From Butyrivibrio sp. (GTDB taxonomy: Bacteria; Bacillota_A; Clostridia; Lachnospirales; Lachnospiraceae), in the NCBI GenBank assembly GCA_017996845.1, contig JAGOGF010000078.1, positions 1 through 11,770 of the forward strand: a stretch of DNA of 11,770 nt, written 5' to 3'. Below the pieces are notes generated by a model. It made no database searches. It saw only the letters and a program-made list of their open reading frames with translations, and was not told the origin of the DNA. Positions 1-7,986 of this stretch are shown here, piece by piece. Positions within the stretch are counted from its first letter, which is position 1. Every line of letters starts with the position of its first letter. The position numbers were made by a program, and so were the translations under genes.

Positions 1-17
1 GTTGCATATGTACTTTC

Positions 18-79
18 CATTTTTTGCAAACATATTTACATTTTTTGTCATGATTGCATTCTGCTATTTTCATTTTTTG
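18..79 (+). repeat. Three helically phased CATTTTTTG direct repeats upstream of the GH29 gene
   Basis: The 9-mer CATTTTTTG occurs at 18-26, 39-47 and 71-79, all in the same orientation, with start-to-start distances of 21 and 32 bp. These are close to two and three turns of B-DNA, so all three copies face the same side of the helix. The third copy overlaps the likely -35 region of the GH29 promoter. Bases after the core are also partly shared (GCAAACAT, GTCATGAT, GCACATAC). Inference: repeated sites for a transcription factor, plausibly an AraC- or LacI-type sugar-responsive regulator encoded elsewhere. AT-richness is a caveat, because runs of T arise easily. Confidence 0.55.
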
Positions 80-103
80 CACATACTGCTACACTTTTAT
101 ATA
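74..103 (+). promoter_or_regulatory. Candidate promoter of the GH29 gene
   Basis: A TATATA box at 98-103 could serve as the -10 element, with only a weak -35 (TTTTTG at 74-79, 18-bp spacer, or TTTTGC at 75-80, 17-bp spacer). The weak -35 coincides with the third CATTTTTTG repeat, which would suit activator-dependent transcription. The placement is inferred; no other -10-like box near the start codon looks better. Confidence 0.35.
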
Positions 104-137
104 GGAAGTTAATACGTTAAATGAAATGGAGAATAAT

Positions 138-1604
138 ATGTCAGAAAACTTTGAAGCAACCTTTGCATCTCTCCGGAAATATACCTGTCCAGACTGGTTT
201 CGCGATGCAAAATTCGGTATCTGGAGTCACTGGGGTCCGCAATGCGTCCCGATGGATTCCGACTGGTATGCCAGAAATATGTATATTCAGGGAACATCGC
301 AGTATGAGTATCATCTGCGCCATTATGGTCATCCATCCAAATTCGGATATATTGACATCTGCAAATCCTGGAAAGCGGAGAATTTTCATCCTGAAGAACT
401 GATCGAGCTGTACTATCAGGCAGGTGCACGATATTTTATGACACAGGCCACGCATCATGATAACTTTTTTAACTATGCCTCTCATATCAATCCCTTTAAT
501 GCGGCTAATATCGGACCACAGAAAGATATCTGCATGCTGTGGAAGAATGCCTGCGCAAAATATGAGCTGCCTTTTGCAGTTTCCGAACATCTTGCAGCAT
601 CTTTTAACTGGTTTTATCCCAGTAAAGGTCATGACAGCTATGGTCCTTTCAAGGATATTCCATATGACGGTGTTCGTCCTGAATATGAACAGCTCTATCA
701 CGATAACACCTGTGAATCTGATTTTATGAGGCAGAATGGGAACTGGGGTGAAATGTCTCCTGAATGGATGACTGCAAATGCTGCCTTCCAGGAATACTGG
801 ACAAAAGCCGTATGTGAAATGATTGATTATTTATCTCCGGATTTGTTATATTCCGACAGTGCACTGCCATTTAAACGCGAACATGATGATAAAACAAACT
901 ATCAGCCCGGACTGGAAGCAGTTGCACATCTGTACAACAATTCCATCGGAAAATATGGCAGTAACCGTGCCGTTTATACACAGAAAGACCGCAATCCCGA
1001 AATCTACCGCATCGGTATTCTGGATGTAGAACGCAGTCAGCTGCCGGATATTCCGGAAGCACCATGGCAGACAGATACCTGTATCGGTAACTGGTTCTAT
1101 GATGCACAGGTCGTATACAAAAAGCCTGCACAGGTCATTGAAATGCTCATTGATATCATATCCAAAAACGGAACCCTGATGCTGAATATTCCGCAGCTTC
1201 CCGATGGCAGTATTGACGCGGAGGCACGCTTCACACTGGAGGAACTCGGCAAATGGTTCCATATCTGCAGTGAAAGTGTTTACGGCACACGTCCTTTCCG
1301 TATATTCGGGGAAGGAGACACCAGAGTAACCATCAATGGTTTTACAGAAGACCGTACTACATGGAAAGACTGGGATTATCGCTTTACACAAAAAGAAAAT
1401 ACGTTATATGCTTTTGTCATGAAAACACCTGAATCCCATATCTGCACGCTGCGTTCCCTGACTGAAAACGAAATGGTCAAAGGTGTACGCCTTCTGGGTC
1501 ACGGAGACATTCCTTTTCAGCAAAGCTTTGGCGTTTTGAATGTCAAACTCCCGGCGCAGCTGCCCACAGAATATGTGAACTGTCTTGCCATTGAACTGAA
1601 ATAA
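138..1604 (+). CDS. GH29 family alpha-L-fucosidase-like glycoside hydrolase (possible alpha-L-galactosidase)
   Basis: The protein (488 aa) would remove alpha-linked L-fucose, or the related L-galactose, from oligosaccharides by a retaining mechanism. GH29 hallmarks are visible: FGIWSHWG at residues 26-33, a TQATHHDNFF block with HHD at 106-108, the nucleophile region PDLLYSDSALPF with Asp240, and SKNGTLMLNIPQLPDG near 342-357. The nucleophile segment reads YSDS rather than the commoner WFDG. The acid/base residue is less certain; Glu298 in VERS is a candidate. There is no signal peptide, so it is probably cytoplasmic. The start at 138 is preferred over an in-frame ATG at 126 because GGAG at 128-131 lies 6 nt before it. 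It is transcribed alone and converges on the GH31-terminated operon. Family membership is firm; the sugar specificity is inferred. Confidence 0.88.
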   Translation: MSENFEATFASLRKYTCPDWFRDAKFGIWSHWGPQCVPMDSDWYARNMYIQGTSQYEYHLRHYGHPSKFGYIDICKSWKAENFHPEELIELYYQAGARYFMTQATHHDNFFNYASHINPFNAANIGPQKDICMLWKNACAKYELPFAVSEHLAASFNWFYPSKGHDSYGPFKDIPYDGVRPEYEQLYHDNTCESDFMRQNGNWGEMSPEWMTANAAFQEYWTKAVCEMIDYLSPDLLYSDSALPFKREHDDKTNYQPGLEAVAHLYNNSIGKYGSNRAVYTQKDRNPEIYRIGILDVERSQLPDIPEAPWQTDTCIGNWFYDAQVVYKKPAQVIEMLIDIISKNGTLMLNIPQLPDGSIDAEARFTLEELGKWFHICSESVYGTRPFRIFGEGDTRVTINGFTEDRTTWKDWDYRFTQKENTLYAFVMKTPESHICTLRSLTENEMVKGVRLLGHGDIPFQQSFGVLNVKLPAQLPTEYVNCLAIELK

Positions 1605-1628
1605 GAAGTGTGAATCACTCTGTATCAA

Positions 1629-1668
1629 GAAATCCCCGGATCAGCTTTGTCACTGATCCGGGGATTTC
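1629..1668. terminator. Bidirectional hairpin terminator between convergent units
   Basis: A perfect 16-bp inverted repeat (1629-1644 with 1653-1668) encloses an 8-nt loop (CTTTGTCA). The stem base is A-rich on the left and T-rich on the right, so either strand gives a GC-rich hairpin ending in U residues, although no long separate U-tract follows. It sits 25 nt past the GH29 stop and about 60 nt past the GH31 stop, so it probably serves both converging units. Confidence 0.8.
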
Positions 1669-1686
1669 CTAATATCGTTCTTTTAC

Positions 1687-1727
1687 AGATGCTTTTTATA
1701 GATGCATTTTCATAGATACTTTCCTAT
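1687..1727. repeat. Imperfect 13-14 bp tandem triplet next to the GH31 stop codon
   Basis: Three adjoining units read AGATGCTTTTTAT (1687-1699), AGATGCATTTTCAT (1700-1713) and AGATACTTTCCTAT (1714-1727). They fill the gap between the GH31 stop and the shared terminator. No function is apparent; this may be simple slippage-derived AT-rich sequence. Confidence 0.45.
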
Positions 1728-4073
1728 TCATCCAATCAATACAGTCCTGAGCACTCCTTTTCGATAAACAGCAGCACCTTCTGTCTGCCAATTGACCTCA
1801 CTTACAGCATCTTCGTATGTAATATGAGTCAGAGCATATGCTCCGTTCTCATATTCATATCCGTCACCGGCATCTTCATAAAGCGTGAAATTCCCGTCTG
1901 CTCCGGCATACACTTCAATTGTGATCGGCTGACCGCTTTGCTGCAACGTACTCCCTGCAGGCTCTGTTATCGGAATAATGGCGCCTGCTTTTACATATAC
2001 CGGAATATGCTCCAGTTTTGCACGCACATGCAGGATCTGACCACCCTCATATCGCTCGTGCGTCACGTAATCATACCAGTCTGTACCGGACGGAAGGTAT
2101 ATGGTTCTGTCCGATTCCTGTGCACCTTTTCCCATCTGCTGTATAACCGGACAAATCAGCAGGGACGGACCCAGCATATATTCGTCTGCCGTATCAACTG
2201 CCAGCTCATCCTCCGGGAAATCAAATGCCAGCATTCGCATCATAGTACTATCCTTCATCCACACCTGTGCCATAAGAGAATACAGATATGGCATCAGTCT
2301 ATATCTGCCTGCTATTGCTTCCTGCAGTGCCTCGTAATATGGATCCCCATGATCCCCAAATTGCCAGGGTTCCCGTCTGCAATCTGTTCCATGACTGCGA
2401 AATACAGGAAGAAAAGCGCCATATTGAAACCATCTGACATAAAGTTCCCGGTATCTGTCATCCTGCAACGTGCTGTCATATGAGCCGTTCCAAAACCAGG
2501 AGTCTCCATTTTTCACAAAAAATCCACCGATATCCAATGTCCAAAATGGTATACCGCTTACGCAAAGCTGAAGCCCTGCTGCGATCTGTCTCCGTAAGGT
2601 ATCCCAGCTTGCGGCAATGTCTCCGGACCAGAGAATCACCCCATATTTCTGACTCCCCGGATAGCCGCTTCGCGTCAGGTTTACAATTCTTTTATTCAGA
2701 CTTTCACTGCGCTGTCCTTCATAAATAGTCCGGGCATGATATAAGCCGAATGCATTAATTTTCTCTGCAGGCATGCAGTTTTCTGCATTTTCAACATAGT
2801 TATGATACATCTCAGAAGCTTCCGGACAGACTTTGCGCTCCCACTCCGGTGTAACCGGTTCACTGGAATCACACCACCAGGCATCGATTCCCTTATCATA
2901 CAGATTATTTCTTACCTGCTTCCAATATAACGCTCTGGCATCTGCATCAAATGCATCGTAAATTCCCGTGCCGGGCAGAAGCTTTCCTTCTTTTGCAAAC
3001 GCTCTGTAATCTTCTGTCTCTTCACTCATAACAGGCCACACAGACAGCATGAAATGAACCTGCTGTTCATGAAGCTGCGCTATCATCCCTGCCGGGTCCG
3101 GAAACCTTTGGAAATCAAAGCTTTTCTGCCCCCACAGATTTCCAGGCCATGACATCCAGTCCAGAACGATCGTATCCAGTCCCAGATTCCTCCTGCGAAA
3201 CTCCGACACCGTATCGATCAGTTCTTTTGCAGATTCATAACGCTCCTGCGACTGTATATATCCCAGCATCCAGCGGGGCAGCATAACTGCTTTCCCGGTA
3301 AGCAGCCTGAATGCATGGATGATTTCATCCATGCAGGAGCCAGCCATAAAATAATAATCCAGATAATGATCTGCTTCCGTATACAGATAGGTTCCATACT
3401 GTGTGTCATTGAAAATCGCCGCACTCTGTGTGGACAGCAATATCCCATATCTGGCCGTCGAAAGCAGGAATGGTATCGCTATTTTACGATTGGCCTGATG
3501 CAGATGTTGCGTCGTATGGCGAAGATTCCAGGTTCCTTCAGGTGCCTGCCCCAGACCGAACAGGCGCTCTTTGTCCTGAAATCTGATCGAAAGTCTTGTG
3601 TGGTACAGTGTTTTATCATATATTTTATCCGCCGCAAGAATCTTCTTTTTAATTCCGTCAGGTGTCTGAATATCCTCTGTTTTGATGTGCTGTCCGTCTG
3701 CAATACGATAGGAATCAAAGCTTTCTACCGTTTTACTGTTCTCTTCGGCTTCTGTAAACAGAATTTTTCCACCTTTATCTTCATAAAATATGGATCCCGT
3801 TTCCTTACAGATATGGACGGTCAATGCATCTGTATATACCTGAATCTCCTCCTGCGTTTCCTGATAATCCCATAAACAGCCTTCTGAAATATCGGCATAT
3901 TCTGCTCCCTGCGTCTTCGTAAAGTATCCGCTTTCTGTATAGGATATGCGAATAACAGATGCCGTCTGCGGCCAGATTCTGATCATCCCGCATTCCTGAA
4001 TCAGAAAAAGACAGGATTTTTCCTTTTCTGTTTTTTCAATTCTTCTGCTTTTACCCTGTACTGCTTCCAGCAT
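1728..4073 (-). CDS. GH31 family alpha-xylosidase/alpha-glucosidase-like enzyme
   Basis: The 781-aa protein is a retaining GH31 exo-hydrolase expected to release alpha-linked xylose (or glucose) from non-reducing ends. The order is an N-terminal beta-sandwich (about 1-260), the catalytic barrel (about 265-610) and C-terminal beta domains. The nucleophile is Asp402 in GIDAWWCDSSEP, a DAWW-D-EP block resembling that of xyloglucan-type alpha-xylosidases. The likely acid/base is Asp485 in LWSGDIAASW, and RSHGTD near 559-564 is the conserved active-site histidine block. There is no signal peptide and no evident inserted PA14 domain. ATG at 4073 is chosen because GGGTGG lies 5 nt upstream; an in-frame GTG at 4082 would leave no spacing. 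It is the last gene of the four-gene operon, 57 nt after the SGNH esterase. Family is certain; alpha-xylosidase over alpha-glucosidase is a motif- and context-based inference. Confidence 0.88.
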   Translation of the reverse strand: MLEAVQGKSRRIEKTEKEKSCLFLIQECGMIRIWPQTASVIRISYTESGYFTKTQGAEYADISEGCLWDYQETQEEIQVYTDALTVHICKETGSIFYEDKGGKILFTEAEENSKTVESFDSYRIADGQHIKTEDIQTPDGIKKKILAADKIYDKTLYHTRLSIRFQDKERLFGLGQAPEGTWNLRHTTQHLHQANRKIAIPFLLSTARYGILLSTQSAAIFNDTQYGTYLYTEADHYLDYYFMAGSCMDEIIHAFRLLTGKAVMLPRWMLGYIQSQERYESAKELIDTVSEFRRRNLGLDTIVLDWMSWPGNLWGQKSFDFQRFPDPAGMIAQLHEQQVHFMLSVWPVMSEETEDYRAFAKEGKLLPGTGIYDAFDADARALYWKQVRNNLYDKGIDAWWCDSSEPVTPEWERKVCPEASEMYHNYVENAENCMPAEKINAFGLYHARTIYEGQRSESLNKRIVNLTRSGYPGSQKYGVILWSGDIAASWDTLRRQIAAGLQLCVSGIPFWTLDIGGFFVKNGDSWFWNGSYDSTLQDDRYRELYVRWFQYGAFLPVFRSHGTDCRREPWQFGDHGDPYYEALQEAIAGRYRLMPYLYSLMAQVWMKDSTMMRMLAFDFPEDELAVDTADEYMLGPSLLICPVIQQMGKGAQESDRTIYLPSGTDWYDYVTHERYEGGQILHVRAKLEHIPVYVKAGAIIPITEPAGSTLQQSGQPITIEVYAGADGNFTLYEDAGDGYEYENGAYALTHITYEDAVSEVNWQTEGAAVYRKGVLRTVLIG

Positions 4074-4130
4074 ACTGTCCACCCTTTTCAGTGATCTGAT
4101 TTTACTGCCTGTTCCTGTATGTTATCTTTC

Positions 4131-5843
4131 TCAGCATACGCCAAATCCCAGAATGGTAAACGCCTTATGCTCATTTTCCGGTGCCATTTGTATCCGTATT
4201 TCATGCTGCATAACCCGATCTGATTCAAACAACAGAAAAGGATGGCAGTGCGTCCACCCAACCTGATGCGGATCAATCGTCATGTTCATTTCTCCATCTA
4301 CGATTACCGTTGCCGCGCCAAAATTGTCCTCACCTGCATCCTTGGTGATCAGAAAAAGGCTTCTGCAACGAAGTCTGATAACGAATGGTCTGTTTCCCGC
4401 CTGTGCAGTATGCATCCAGTTATTCGGAAATTGCGGCTGATCACGCATTTCATCATCATATGCTGCCATTTGCAGTTCTGTATCAGTCGCACTGAAATCA
4501 CCACATTCGGTATCTATATTTCCATCTGCGATATCTTCGGAAATTCTGTCGATCAGTCTGGCACTTTCAAAAGTTCTGCCCGTCATTGTCCGAAGCGGCA
4601 TGGATATATTTTCATCCTGTGATGCATCCAGAATATGCTCCATCAGATTTAACAGACAGTCCGCCATGATTCTGTGTCCGTCATTGGTCGGATGAAAACA
4701 GTCATAAAAGTACTGTCTCTTGGAAATGACACCCCCGTCATCTCTTGATTTTCCGAACTGCGGACTGACCGCATCCAATATACTGACCATGGGCAGCCCG
4801 TAATATCTTCCGATCGGAGCAAGCCGATCCTGCAGATTCCAATCATTGGAGAAAACACTGAACAGCAAAATGACTGCGGGGTGATTTTCCCGCATCATAA
4901 TTTTGCGGATCAGACCCTCAAAACATCTTCCTTCTGTTTCATCGTCAGCATCATTTACGGCAAATTCTATCACAACAATATCAGGTTGTTCTTTTCTGAG
5001 AACATCTTTTTCAAAACGCAGAAGTCCAAGTTCAGAAGGTGTGCCTCCCAGTCCTGCACGCGTGTAACTGATCTGCTGCGTTCCCAGCATTTGTCCCAGA
5101 TCCTTCCATACATGATAGGAATAACACTCCGTATTTCCTGGTTTTGCTCCAGCCCCCTGTGTAATGCTGCCGCCGATAAAAGCCAGATTGATCTGTTTTC
5201 CTTCCTGTACTTTATCCAGCATCATTTTGAGCCGGAAATTATTTCCGGTGCTCAGCAATGACCTTGCAATCATTTTGTCGTACTGTTCACTTTCAAAATT
5301 CACCGGCGGTTCCAGTTCCAATTGTGGAAGATGATATCCTTCCTGCACATAGAAAACGACTGTTGCCTTTGCACACATTCCTTCTCCCGGGAAACAGAAC
5401 CGAAGCTGTCCCGGAATGTCATCATCTGTCCCCCACTGCACTTCATCCATCCAGAGCAGCGTTTCTCTTCCGTCTGCAGGGCAACTGATATTGCAATGCG
5501 TTCCGGACACATACCGGTCTGCTTTACCATAGAATATCCACTCCAGATCAATCTGCTCTGCAACCGTATGATCAAAAGAAAATCCGATTCCGCTGACAAT
5601 TCTGCGAAATCCTTCCGCTGTATCAAATAAAGAAAGGATTTCCTCGTCATTTATCCCATTCATCATACGAATTTTATCACGCATACGATTCATATCCAGG
5701 AAAATAACATCTGCATTTTTACCATCCGGGCACAGACTTCCCTGAATATCAATCTCCTGCAGAAAACAAATCCGGTCACCCTTTTTATGTTGATTTTCAG
5801 GTGCATGCACCTTAAATTCATTTTTTTCTTCTGCTTCTCCCAT
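4131..5843 (-). CDS. Three-part SGNH/GDSL hydrolase, probable carbohydrate acetyl esterase
   Basis: The 570-aa protein carries an SGNH esterase core flanked by two long extra regions. Residues 1 to about 195 look beta-rich. The core (about 215-405) shows FIGGSITQG with Ser226 (block I), AGLGGT near 263-268 (block II Gly), AVND with Asn297 (block III) and DCFHPTNDGH with Asp381 and His384 (block V), so all four SGNH residues are present. Residues from about 470 to the end form another beta-rich stretch that could bind carbohydrate. In CE2- and CE17-type esterases similar SGNH cores plus beta-sandwich modules remove acetyl groups from xylan or mannan; assignment to either family is not established. 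ATG at 5843 is chosen because GAGGG lies 7 nt upstream. A longer in-frame start at 5897 would overlap the preceding gene. It follows that gene by 29 nt. Confidence 0.8.
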   Translation of the reverse strand: MGEAEEKNEFKVHAPENQHKKGDRICFLQEIDIQGSLCPDGKNADVIFLDMNRMRDKIRMMNGINDEEILSLFDTAEGFRRIVSGIGFSFDHTVAEQIDLEWIFYGKADRYVSGTHCNISCPADGRETLLWMDEVQWGTDDDIPGQLRFCFPGEGMCAKATVVFYVQEGYHLPQLELEPPVNFESEQYDKMIARSLLSTGNNFRLKMMLDKVQEGKQINLAFIGGSITQGAGAKPGNTECYSYHVWKDLGQMLGTQQISYTRAGLGGTPSELGLLRFEKDVLRKEQPDIVVIEFAVNDADDETEGRCFEGLIRKIMMRENHPAVILLFSVFSNDWNLQDRLAPIGRYYGLPMVSILDAVSPQFGKSRDDGGVISKRQYFYDCFHPTNDGHRIMADCLLNLMEHILDASQDENISMPLRTMTGRTFESARLIDRISEDIADGNIDTECGDFSATDTELQMAAYDDEMRDQPQFPNNWMHTAQAGNRPFVIRLRCRSLFLITKDAGEDNFGAATVIVDGEMNMTIDPHQVGWTHCHPFLLFESDRVMQHEIRIQMAPENEHKAFTILGFGVC

Positions 5844-5872
5844 TTGCTTACCCTCATTTCCCCATATATTTC

Positions 5873-6676
5873 TTACTTTTCTACCTGCAGCATCCACTTT
5901 ACGGCCTTTTCCAGATATTGATTCCAGAACCGGTAGTCATGCGAACCACTGCTCTCGCAATAAGTAAGCGGAACTGCTTCTTTTTCCAGAAAATCTCTGA
6001 AATTCCTGTTATTTTCCAGGAGAAAATCTTCTGTACCACATGCCATATAGATCCCAGGCAGGTGTCCACCGTTCTTTTTGATTCTGTGCACAAGCTCTTC
6101 CGGATTGTTTTCACTCTGAACAACCGTACCCTGCTCTCCGAAAATCATTCGATAATACGCATAATTTGCAACCGGATTGTCGTCTTCCGGTTGCATATGT
6201 GCATATTCATGAAGAATCAATGCCGAAGAAAGTGCAAACAGACTTCCAAAGGTTTCCGGAAACATCAACCCGGTATGAATTGCGCCAAACCCGCCCATGG
6301 AAAAACCACCGATCAGCGTATCCTCCCTTTTAGGCGAGAGCCCAAATGTTGCTCTGGTATATGCAACCAGCTCTTCCCCTGTATAGGTTGCATATTGCCT
6401 TCCGGTCGCTTCTGCGTTTAAATAAAAACTGTTTTCTCCATTCGGGAAGATCACGCAGAGGTTATAACGAAGCGCAATATCCATAATGGACGAATTCAAA
6501 ATCCAGTTATCTGCTGCACTGTTATATCCATGCAGCAGATAAAGTGTTTTCATCGGTCTTTCATATTCCGGATTATGATCCGTTACATAATTCTGCGCAT
6601 CATTTGGAAATATAAAATGAAAGCTTACATCCCGTTGTAATGCTTTTGAAAAAAAGGTCATTTGTCCGATTGCCAT
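5873..6676 (-). CDS. CE1-like alpha/beta-hydrolase esterase (feruloyl or acetyl-xylan esterase candidate)
   Basis: This 267-aa protein matches the putative-esterase fold shared by esterase D, tributyrin esterase and CE1 enzymes. The nucleophile elbow is GFSMGG with Ser126; Asp217 in CGTEDF and His246 in GSHDYRFW complete the triad. LLHGYN (47-52) is the oxyanion-hole HG block. In this family the substrates are short acyl or feruloyl esters, and within a xylan-type operon it would remove such groups from oligosaccharides. There is no signal peptide. The start has AAAGGA 7 nt upstream. It lies 59 nt after the GH8 gene and 29 nt before the SGNH esterase, so the operon has two unrelated esterases side by side, as seen when acyl groups sit at different positions or are of different kinds. 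Feruloyl versus acetyl preference cannot be read from the sequence. Confidence 0.82.
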   Translation of the reverse strand: MAIGQMTFFSKALQRDVSFHFIFPNDAQNYVTDHNPEYERPMKTLYLLHGYNSAADNWILNSSIMDIALRYNLCVIFPNGENSFYLNAEATGRQYATYTGEELVAYTRATFGLSPKREDTLIGGFSMGGFGAIHTGLMFPETFGSLFALSSALILHEYAHMQPEDDNPVANYAYYRMIFGEQGTVVQSENNPEELVHRIKKNGGHLPGIYMACGTEDFLLENNRNFRDFLEKEAVPLTYCESSGSHDYRFWNQYLEKAVKWMLQVEK

Positions 6677-6735
6677 GTTTTTATCCTTTTCCGTATCCGC
6701 TTTCCGTAATTTTCTTTATCCTGCAGATACCGCTC

Positions 6736-7884
6736 CTACTCCCATATCCTGTAGTTTCCACTCAATGAAAGAAATGCAAACAGATAAAGACAGTTATCAT
6801 AATATCTTCTGTCTCCCGTTCGCAGCGGTGTATCCCAAAGTTTTTGTGCATAGTAAAAAGCTTCTTTTCCTGTAATTGCAAGTCCTGCCTGCGCAATGGT
6901 TGCCAGAAGGCCTGTCGGATGAAGTGCTTTTTCTGACAGTCTGGTTCCGTCTGTCAGAAATACTCCGCTTTCATCTTCCTGCTTTCTGAAAAAAGATGTG
7001 ATCTTTTCGCATTCCTCTTTTTCCCAGTCCGTTTTGCCAAACCATGCATCATCAAGTGCAATATTGGCTGCCGTTCGGTATGCATCACTGTAGAACCAGT
7101 CATGTCTCCCATAATCTCTCTGCTCATTTTCTCTGATCCAGGGACTTCCGTCATATTCCGCATATTCAGGGGTAAGTCCTGTTACCGGATGGCAGGATAA
7201 CTGCAGATATTCTCTGCTGGCCTGCGCAGCTTTCTGCCAAAAGTCACGATCGGCTTCATCAGCCCATAATGCGAACAACTCATAAAAATGCGGCAAGTGA
7301 TATGAAGGGTCTGTCCAGTCGCACTCTGCAATAAAACGAATCAGATAATTATCGGGATCCCACATGGAATAACCTTTTACCGTTCGTTCCGGATCCCCGT
7401 TATGCAGACAGGCATGCAGGATATTTCTGGCCTGCGTGGCATAATCGTATATTCCCACGCCGTTTCCCCACCTGTTCGCGGCAAAGAAAAGCGCCATTGC
7501 AAAAAATTCTTCTCCATCCGGTGCCGGTCCCTGTGCATTGGGTGTTCCATCCGTCCGGCAGGACCATGCAAAATAGCCGGCATGTGTTCCTGATTCCATC
7601 TTCATATATGTAATTGCCCATTTCCACAATCTGTCAAATTCGGCTTTTCTATCCAGTTGCACACACATCATCATGCCGTAGGACATTCCTTCTGTCCGCA
7701 CATCATGATTACCCGTGTCCTCTATATATCCCATATCTCCAACGGGATGATAAATCCGCTCTTCTTCCGTACCATAAAAAAGTGTATTAAAAATATCTTC
7801 CAGCCTTTTTCTGATTACTGTTTCATCCAGTCCCATCTCACAAAAAACATTTCTGTAATGCTGATCATAAAAAGCAGTTTTCAT
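6736..7884 (-). CDS. GH8 reducing-end xylose-releasing exo-oligoxylanase
   Basis: The 382-aa protein closely matches the Rex-type GH8 enzymes, inverting hydrolases that remove single xylose units from the reducing end of xylo-oligosaccharides (EC 3.2.1.156). Active-site blocks are TEGMSYGMM with Glu65 (general acid), APDGEEFFAMAL with Asp123, and WFYSDAYRTAANIALD with Asp267 (general base). Their spacing parallels the Glu70, Asp128 and Asp263 triad of the characterised Bacillus halodurans enzyme, as I recall it. The length is typical and there is no signal peptide, fitting a cytoplasmic role. ATG at 7884 is preferred, with AGGAG 7 nt upstream; a GTG one codon earlier (7887) is possible. It is the first gene of the four-gene operon, and its presence is the best evidence that the operon targets xylan-type chains. 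Confidence 0.9.
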   Translation of the reverse strand: MKTAFYDQHYRNVFCEMGLDETVIRKRLEDIFNTLFYGTEEERIYHPVGDMGYIEDTGNHDVRTEGMSYGMMMCVQLDRKAEFDRLWKWAITYMKMESGTHAGYFAWSCRTDGTPNAQGPAPDGEEFFAMALFFAANRWGNGVGIYDYATQARNILHACLHNGDPERTVKGYSMWDPDNYLIRFIAECDWTDPSYHLPHFYELFALWADEADRDFWQKAAQASREYLQLSCHPVTGLTPEYAEYDGSPWIRENEQRDYGRHDWFYSDAYRTAANIALDDAWFGKTDWEKEECEKITSFFRKQEDESGVFLTDGTRLSEKALHPTGLLATIAQAGLAITGKEAFYYAQKLWDTPLRTGDRRYYDNCLYLFAFLSLSGNYRIWE

Positions 7885-7986
7885 CACAAATCTCCTGTAT
7901 GCAAAAATTATCCCTGATTATTACTTTATACAAAAAAAACTCTTTTTTCCCTCTGTTTGTTGCGTTTTGGTAATCAGATATTGCGC
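7885..7986 (-). promoter_or_regulatory. Leader/promoter region of the esterase-glycosidase operon
   Basis: This roughly 100-nt gap lies between the GNAT terminator and the GH8 start, so the operon promoter should be here. The minus strand is very AT-rich, with -10-like boxes TATAAA (about 7924-7929) and GATAAT (about 7907-7912). No convincing -35 sits at the proper distance, which suggests an activator. CTGATTA (7914-7920) and TAATCAG (7971-7977) form a widely spaced inverted repeat that could be operator half-sites. There are no good copies of the GH29 CATTTTTTG repeat; only degenerate TTTTTG stretches occur at 7902-7907 and 7931-7939. AGGAG at 7892-7896 is the GH8 ribosome binding site. Confidence 0.4.

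Noticed and set aside
90..97. TACACTTT, matching the distal half of the 23-bp operator, upstream of the GH29 gene
   Set aside because: The partner half ACTTCTGAATTC is missing and the position relative to the -10 differs; an 8-mer match in AT-rich DNA is likely chance.
3315..3875. Long plus-strand open frame inside the GH31 gene
   Set aside because: Antisense shadow; the minus-strand frame has conserved GH31 motifs throughout.
5844..5897. Earlier in-frame start for the SGNH esterase
   Set aside because: It would overlap the previous gene's end, and the start at 5843 has a well-spaced GAGGG.
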